Shown here one piece after another: positions 5,971 through 9,041 of a stretch of DNA of 9,041 bases (positions within the stretch are counted from its first letter, which is position 1; every line of letters starts with the position of its first letter). The notes under the pieces are model-generated. The model saw only the letters and a list, made by a program, of their open reading frames with translations. It had not been told where the DNA came from and did no database searches. This DNA comes from Proteobacteria bacterium UBA6729 (lineage in GTDB: Bacteria > Pseudomonadota > Gammaproteobacteria > Porifericomitales > Porifericomitaceae). The translations under genes and the position numbers were made by a program. The stretch lies in contig DKIB01000027.1 of NCBI GenBank assembly GCA_002454015.1, forward strand, positions 4,395-13,435, given 5' to 3'.

Positions 5971-6838
5971 TCAGGTAAGACTGGGCGCGCACCGCCTCAG
6001 CAAGCAATGTGTCCAGCGCAGGCAACCGTGTATCCCACTCCACCAGCACCGGACGTGGTCCCAATTGCTCCAGGGTCTGCCCGTACAGACTCCAGACCGA
6101 TTCTGCGACCCGATCCCCGTGGTCATCTATATAGACCTCACGAGTGCCTATCCTGTTCACCGCATGACCTGCCAGATGGATCTCCCCCACCGCAGCAGCC
6201 GGTACGCCCTGCACATAGTCCAGGGGATCAAAACCATGATTCCGGGCACTGACATAGATGTTGTTTACATCCAGCAGAATGCCACAACCGCTCCGCTCCG
6301 CCACCGCCCCGATAAACTCCCACTCCGGGATGGTAGAATGCTTGTAGCGCAGATACGAAGATACATTCTCAACCAGTATGGTGCAGCCCAGCTGCTCCTG
6401 CACAGCCTCAATGCGGGCAACCACATGGGCCAGGGCTTCCTCCGTGTAAGGCAGGGGCAACAGATCGTGCAAATGGCGCCCCCCCGCTGAACTCCAGCAC
6501 AGATGATCAGACACCAGACCCGGCTCAAATTGCTCAATCACCCCGGCCAGCGCCTGCACATGCCGGGTGTCCAGGGGATCCGTGGAGCCCAGTGACAACC
6601 CCACACAATGCACGGACAGGGGATAGTGCTCCCGGACGCCACGCAGATAGTCCAACGGGGGACCTCCCGCAGCAAAGAAATTCTCGCCATGCACCTCCAG
6701 CCACGCCACCGATGGCAGACGCTCGGTCAACTCATCAAAGTGTGCGTGACGCAGGCCGATACCGGCTGCGACAGGAATACCGGGAACTAACCCGGCCGGC
6801 CGCCAACCAGACGTTCGCAGGTGCCCTTCGGCAACCAC
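5954..6838 (-). CDS. bufB: DUF692 multinuclear non-heme iron-dependent oxidase (MNIO), BufB-like RiPP modification enzyme
   Basis: 294 residues, GTG start. MNIO enzymes (MbnB, TglH, HvfB, BufB) are TIM-barrel di/tri-iron oxidases that modify cysteine residues of ribosomal peptides using O2. The fold's signature segments are all present: GIGLRHAHFDEL (26-37), EVHGENFF (48-55), SVHCVGLSLGS (75-85), VSDHLCWS (109-116), ILVENVSSY (154-162), ILLDVNNIYVSARNHG (187-202), EIHLAGH (219-225), IDDHGDRV (237-244) and LVEWD (265-269). They supply the His/Asp/Glu/Asn residues expected around the iron site. The start is odd. No ATG, GTG or TTG other than the GTG at 6838 precedes the conserved region, so the gene overlaps the upstream precursor by 52 nt. 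An AGGAGG 10 nt before that GTG supports it. The N-terminal 25 residues look non-conserved. Target: the two small cysteine proteins upstream, by context. Confidence 0.93.
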   Translation of the reverse strand: MVAEGHLRTSGWRPAGLVPGIPVAAGIGLRHAHFDELTERLPSVAWLEVHGENFFAAGGPPLDYLRGVREHYPLSVHCVGLSLGSTDPLDTRHVQALAGVIEQFEPGLVSDHLCWSSAGGRHLHDLLPLPYTEEALAHVVARIEAVQEQLGCTILVENVSSYLRYKHSTIPEWEFIGAVAERSGCGILLDVNNIYVSARNHGFDPLDYVQGVPAAAVGEIHLAGHAVNRIGTREVYIDDHGDRVAESVWSLYGQTLEQLGPRPVLVEWDTRLPALDTLLAEAVRAQSYLNDRAA

Positions 6839-7053
6839 AACCAGGCATCCTCCTGTCCATCCTCTACCGAATGACCGGCACAGACCGAAGTGGCAGTAGC
6901 ACAGTCATTCCCGCCTGCCCTGGCAACCTCGTAGCACTTCTCGCGCTCGGTCTCCCCGGCAAGAGCCGGGGAGACTGCGCCCGCAGCCAGTGCCACAATG
7001 GCCACCTGTATCAGGCAACGGGTACCCGGATACCGCGTAACCACCTCAGCCAT
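6787..7053 (-). CDS. Second bufferin-type precursor (DUF2282-like small secreted four-Cys protein)
   Basis: 88 residues, tandem paralogue of the preceding gene. Residues 1-32 form a leader with a hydrophobic core (LIQVAIVALAAGAV) and a likely signal-peptidase site after SPALA, which sends it to the periplasm. The mature part keeps the family's four cysteines: EKCYEVARAG (C40), GNDCATA (C51), SVCAG (C58) and LPKGTCERLVGG (C79). The leader has an extra C13 and lacks a typical Lys/Arg-rich first few residues. The chosen ATG overlaps the first precursor's stop by 8 nt and has GGAG 7 nt upstream. The longer frame from 7197 is an out-of-frame reading of the first precursor. Its 3' end overlaps the DUF692 gene by 52 nt, right across the conserved KGTCERL codons. 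It is probably a modified, metal-binding peptide; the modification is inferred from context. Confidence 0.85.
   Translation of the reverse strand: MAEVVTRYPGTRCLIQVAIVALAAGAVSPALAGETEREKCYEVARAGGNDCATATSVCAGHSVEDGQEDAWLWLPKGTCERLVGGRPG
6849..6854 (-). promoter_or_regulatory. AGGAGG Shine-Dalgarno inside the second precursor gene, for the bufB-like GTG
   Basis: A perfect AGGAGG on the - strand lies 10 nt before the GTG at 6838, within the second precursor's coding sequence (over its Gln-Glu-Asp codons). It is the main support for the bufB-like start and its long overlap. Confidence 0.5.
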
Positions 7054-7315
7054 CCATGGACTCCAGACTACCCCCCACCAGACGCTCACAGGTGCCCTTC
7101 GGCAAGGCGAGAAAGGCATCCTTCTGAGCATCGTTCTTGGCAGTACCGGCACAGGAGGAACCGGCCGTAGCGCAATCATTCTTGCCAGCCATGGCAACCC
7201 CGTAGCACTTCTCCATCATCATCATCTCATCCTCATCCGCAAAGGCCGGGGTATGCGCCCCCGCAGCCAACACCAGGCCAGCAACCACCGCCTGCAACAT
7301 ATACTTCTTACTCAT
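7046..7315 (-). CDS. bufA: Bufferin-type precursor (DUF2282 small secreted four-Cys protein), BufA/GigP-like
   Basis: 89 residues. DUF2282 proteins are periplasmic RiPP precursors whose cysteines are modified by the DUF692/DUF2063 pair; characterised bufferins bind copper. A clear Sec signal peptide (MSKKYMLQAVVAGLVLAAGA, cleavage after PAFA at 26) is followed by an acidic DEDE, four consecutive Met (31-34) and the family pattern EKCYGVAMAGKNDC (C37, C48), SSCAG (C55) and LPKGTCERLVGG (C76). The long signal peptide kept before modification is a known oddity of these precursors. The ATG has a GGAGGAGAG Shine-Dalgarno at good distance; a longer frame to 7606 is non-conserved and rejected. It is the first gene of the operon, behind a plausible promoter, so it and its paralogue should be the most strongly expressed. 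The symbol is by homology. Confidence 0.92.
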   Translation of the reverse strand: MSKKYMLQAVVAGLVLAAGAHTPAFADEDEMMMMEKCYGVAMAGKNDCATAGSSCAGTAKNDAQKDAFLALPKGTCERLVGGSLESMDG

Positions 7316-7320
7316 CACAA

Positions 7321-7329
7321 CTCTCCTCC
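7321..7329 (-). promoter_or_regulatory. Shine-Dalgarno of the first precursor gene
   Basis: The - strand reads GGAGGAGAG, ending 5 nt before the ATG at 7315, with the GGAGG core 9 nt away. It decides the short start over the long upstream frame. Confidence 0.7.
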
Positions 7330-7336
7330 AAACAAT

Positions 7337-7351
7337 GTGCCCCAAGGGCAC
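7337..7351 (-). promoter_or_regulatory. Small perfect hairpin/palindrome in the 5' leader of the bufferin operon
   Basis: The - strand reads GTGCCC-TTG-GGGCAC, a six-base perfect inverted repeat with a three-base centre. It lies just downstream of the predicted transcription start and about 21 nt before the first ATG. It could be an operator half-site pair or an mRNA leader hairpin. There is no T-run, so it is not a terminator. Function is unproven. Confidence 0.35.
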
Positions 7352-7363
7352 GGGAACGGCCCG

Positions 7364-7392
7364 ATTGTACACCGGGAACCACCCCCCCGCAA
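7364..7392 (-). promoter_or_regulatory. Candidate sigma-70-type promoter of the precursor-MNIO operon
   Basis: On the - strand a -35-like TTGCGG (7387-7392) is separated by 17 nt from a -10-like TACAAT (7364-7369). It points at the first precursor and predicts a leader of about 40 nt. The -10 matches the consensus in five of six positions; the -35 matches mainly in TTG, so regulation by an activator or another sigma factor is possible. A repeated GTTCCCG flanks the -10 at 22-nt spacing. Confidence 0.45.
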
Positions 7393-8118
7393 GCCCCCTG
7401 TCCAACGACAAATGAGCCTGAAGGGGCCTGAACGGGCCAGCAGACTCCGGGTCAACAGCGCTCCTGAGAGCGGCCCTCAAGCCCCGGAAACCCCCAAGCC
7501 ACCTTTGCTGAGTGCCGCAGAACGCGGCACGGGGCCGCTTTTCTCCCTCCCCACAGGCACCGGCCGCGCCGAATCTGTAAGCGCGTTGCGGTTCGTGCCT
7601 GGGCACATCCTGCAGGGCGGTCGGGCATACCGCCGCCCCATTTTTGGGGAGGGAGCGGGTGTGCGGTGGCCGACCGCTTTCCCGTCCCCTGCCCTTGGTG
7701 GAGGTTCAGCCCCTCTCAAATGGGGGCCTTGTGACCTTTCAGAGCAGCATTTCCGCAGCGCACCAAAAGCGGACGCTGCAGCCTTGCGTTAACAGATGGT
7801 GGCAGGCTGCAGGACAGTCGTGCGCCCCCCGTCGGAAGAGGCGGCGACGTCAACCAACCGTCCTGCCCTTCTGAACACCCCCGGCGATTCACAATCTCCC
7901 TGGAACGTGGAGAGATGTCACCTCCGCGTGTGAGCGCGACGACGTGTGCGGGTGGGGCTCACAGACCACACTACACAGAGCAAATCCGCCTGAGTAACCA
8001 TGCCCCAAGCCCGAAAGAGTCAAGCGCACAGTTTGCAGAAGCAGGCAAAACCATCGCCTAAAAGGCGGTTGAGTGGATGGGCGAACAGCAAGAGAAAGGC
8101 TTGCGACCTTGACTGCCT
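7393..8118. other. Gene-poor region between the bufferin operon and the vsr remnant
   Basis: I see no convincing coding sequence, tRNA or rRNA here. The open frames are compositionally odd, lack recognisable motifs, and have no ribosome binding site. The stretch holds several short inverted repeats: GTGCCGC/GCGGCAC (7512-7530), an overlapping GCGGC/GCCGC plus TTTT (7524-7542), GGCGGT/ACCGCC (7616-7634) with TTTTT shortly after, GCAGC/GCTGC around 7744-7782, and CGCCT/AGGCG (8055-8067). Its G- and C-rich runs differ from the neighbouring genes. It may be degraded sequence left by rearrangement, or contain an unrecognised small RNA. Confidence 0.5.
7524..7542 (+). terminator. Weak candidate intrinsic terminator
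   Basis: GCGGC-ACGGG-GCCGC followed directly by TTTT on the + strand. The stem is only five pairs and the T-run only four. No + strand gene precedes it, so it could at most end an unseen transcript. An alternative stem (7512-7530) uses the same GCGGC. Confidence 0.2.
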
Positions 8119-8448
8119 CTATTCATCCCACGAAGTCAACTCAAGCTTTTGCTGGCCCGACTCCAGCCACCTGATTATCCGACGGATGCAAGGGCTGATG
8201 TCTTTTGCCTTCAGGGCGCATTCCCAGATAATAGCCACACGCCACCCAGAGGCAATCAGGGAGGCCTGTTGTTTGGCATCACGGTCAACAGTTGCGGCCA
8301 ATTTTTCTTTCCAGAATCTGGCGTTGGTGGAGGGAGTGGCAGCAGATCTGCACCCCTCATGACGGTGCCAAAAACAGCTATGCACAAAGACGAGTGCCTT
8401 GAAGCGCGTGAATACATGGCTCGGGTATAGTCTGCTATCGCTGCCCAT
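8119..8448 (-). pseudogene. vsr: 5'-truncated very-short-patch mismatch-repair endonuclease (Vsr) remnant
   Basis: The readable frame gives 109 residues where intact Vsr has about 135-155. Vsr nicks DNA 5' of T:G mismatches arising from deaminated 5-methylcytosine, usually beside a dcm-type methyltransferase. Recognisable are VFTRFKALVFVHSCFWHRHEG (12-32), FWKEKLAATVDRD (45-57), ASGWRVAIIWECAL (66-79) and the zinc-ligand-type Cys/His residues. Homology fades at about residue 11 (near base 8415). The usual LPGxPD segment with the catalytic Asp, and all the N-terminal helix before it, are missing; the position of that Asp aligns to Ser. ATG at 8448 is therefore an accidental start and the product is probably inactive. 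No methyltransferase is beside it in the window. The C-terminus looks complete. Confidence 0.8.
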
Positions 8449-8491
8449 ATTGACCGAGCGGCGTGTGCGTGCACATGTAGCGATCTGCTAT
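8431..8491. repeat. 8-nt direct repeat TCTGCTAT bracketing a 45-nt segment at a truncation junction
   Basis: TCTGCTAT occurs at 8431-8438 and again at 8484-8491 in the same orientation. The inner ends also form a short inverted repeat, TCGCT (8438-8442) against AGCGA (8479-8483). The segment lies exactly between the broken 5' ends of the vsr remnant and of the Ig/dockerin gene. It resembles the footprint of a small insertion with a target duplication, but it is far too short to be an IS and may be chance. Confidence 0.35.
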
Positions 8492-9041
8492 GTGTCCTTT
8501 ACTGGGTACCGAATTGACAGCGACACTGCAGGACCCGGATGGGGGTATTGCAGATTTGCGTTGGGAGTGGCTGCGCAGTGTAGACGGGGGTGGTACTTAT
8601 AGTCCCATCGCGACTGCAGCAAATTATACACCAGCGGCTACAGGCGACAGACTGCGAGTCGTGGCGACCTATACCGACACACAGGGCAGCAGCAAGACAG
8701 CGATGCACACGGTCAGCCATGCGGTCAGATATGCGATTATGGAATGGCCGGAGGACAGCAGTGTGGACGAGGATGACGTCAAGGTATTTTATTATGCACT
8801 GGCGCTGGATCTTCTGGATGGTGTCAACGCAGATACACGCATGAGGGTACTGAATCCGCTGGTGCCGGGTGCAAACAATAATGCATTGATTGCTGTGCTG
8901 ACAGCGGTGGCAGCCACAATGGCGGCAGATGTTGATGCGGTGGATATAACGGGCGATGGCGATGTAACGCCCGAGGATGCTACGGTGTTCTACTATGCAC
9001 TGGCCCTGCCAGGTTCTCTGGGTGTGCTGAACCTTGGCAGG
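8490..9041 (+). CDS. Secreted-type protein with Ig-like domain and dockerin/EF-hand-like repeats, 5'-truncated, continues beyond the window
   Basis: An open frame runs from a TAG at 8478-8480 to the window end; the first ATG is 8490, giving 184 codons with no stop. Residues 7-80 are an Ig/cadherin-like domain beginning GTELTATLQDPDGG, with LRWEWLRS, ANYTPAATGDRLRVVATYTD and KTAMHTVS, of the kind found in tandem in large bacterial surface proteins. Two dockerin-like units follow: SSVDEDDVKVFYYALAL (about 91-107) and DITGDGDVTPEDATVFYYALAL (about 152-173). The second has a clear EF-hand calcium loop D-x-T-G-D-G-D. Such modules mediate calcium-dependent adhesion or cell-surface assembly. There is no signal peptide, and the first domain is entered near its start, so the gene has lost its 5' part; homology seems to start near 8502. 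Whether it is still expressed is unclear. Confidence 0.7.
   Translation, partial: MCPLLGTELTATLQDPDGGIADLRWEWLRSVDGGGTYSPIATAANYTPAATGDRLRVVATYTDTQGSSKTAMHTVSHAVRYAIMEWPEDSSVDEDDVKVFYYALALDLLDGVNADTRMRVLNPLVPGANNNALIAVLTAVAATMAADVDAVDITGDGDVTPEDATVFYYALALPGSLGVLNLGR

Noticed and set aside
5852..6490. 212-codon + strand open frame
   Set aside because: Antisense to the DUF692 and DUF2063 genes, which carry all conserved motifs.
7316..7606. N-terminal extension of the first precursor frame
   Set aside because: Would bury the clear Sec signal peptide and ignores the strong GGAGGAGAG site before ATG 7315.
7616..7645. GGCGGT/ACCGCC hairpin with TTTTT a few bases later as a terminator
   Set aside because: The T-run is separated from the stem by six bases and no + strand gene precedes it, so support is too weak.
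6998..7792. 264-codon + strand open frame covering the precursor genes and the gene-poor region
   Set aside because: Antisense to both precursors and low-complexity beyond them; no motif or Shine-Dalgarno.
8055..8074. Hairpin CGCCT-AAA-AGGCG followed by GTTGAGT, considered as an integron attC site
   Set aside because: GTTGAGT fits the GTTRRRY core, but I found no matching RYYYAAC partner or imperfect palindrome of attC size nearby, and no integrase.
8000..8362. 120-codon + strand open frame
   Set aside because: Its larger part is antisense to the recognisable vsr remnant and it has no family features.
1..9041. tRNA, rRNA genes and CRISPR arrays
   Set aside because: I looked for tRNA T-loop patterns in the gene-poor stretch, rRNA stretches and regularly spaced repeats and saw none.

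Overview
The window looks like a chromosomal segment of a moderately GC-rich gammaproteobacterium, probably an environmental or sulfur-/metal-exposed lineage. This is inferred from the housekeeping run kdsA-eno-ftsB-ispD, a classic gammaproteobacterial order, and from the accessory genes beside it. No genus can be named from the sequence alone.

Left part (1-2469, + strand): the 3' end of kdsA, complete eno, complete ftsB and complete ispD. The first three are chained by short stop/start overlaps. They serve Kdo (LPS) synthesis, glycolysis, cell division and isoprenoid synthesis. ispF, which often follows ispD, is not here. Instead ispD runs 28 nt into the tail of a convergent operon.

Middle part (2442-7392, - strand, read right to left): one compact eight-gene operon behind a plausible sigma-70-type promoter. 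It begins with two tandem small secreted four-cysteine proteins of the DUF2282 / bufferin-precursor type (BufA-like). These are followed by a DUF692 multinuclear non-heme iron oxidase (MNIO, BufB-like), a DUF2063 partner (BufC-like) and a DoxX-family membrane protein. This is the gene set of bufferin-type (gig/buf/hvf-like) RiPP systems, in which precursor cysteines are oxidatively modified and the exported product binds copper or other metals. Downstream, without real gaps, come a fumarylacetoacetate-hydrolase-family enzyme, a membrane-anchored periplasmic thioredoxin-like protein (CWNC) and a 3-hydroxyisobutyrate-dehydrogenase-family oxidoreductase. Nearly every junction is an overlap or a gap of about 10-25 nt. 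The dehydrogenase appears to use a CTG start codon. The paired precursors plus this three-gene tail are the most interesting content of the window.

Right part (7393-9041): about 700 bp with no convincing gene but several hairpins, then a 5'-truncated vsr mismatch-repair endonuclease remnant (- strand). This is separated by an ~80 bp junction carrying an 8-nt direct repeat from a 5'-truncated, right-end-open gene (+ strand) for a secreted-type protein with an Ig-like domain and dockerin/EF-hand-like repeats. This end looks like a rearranged mosaic region.
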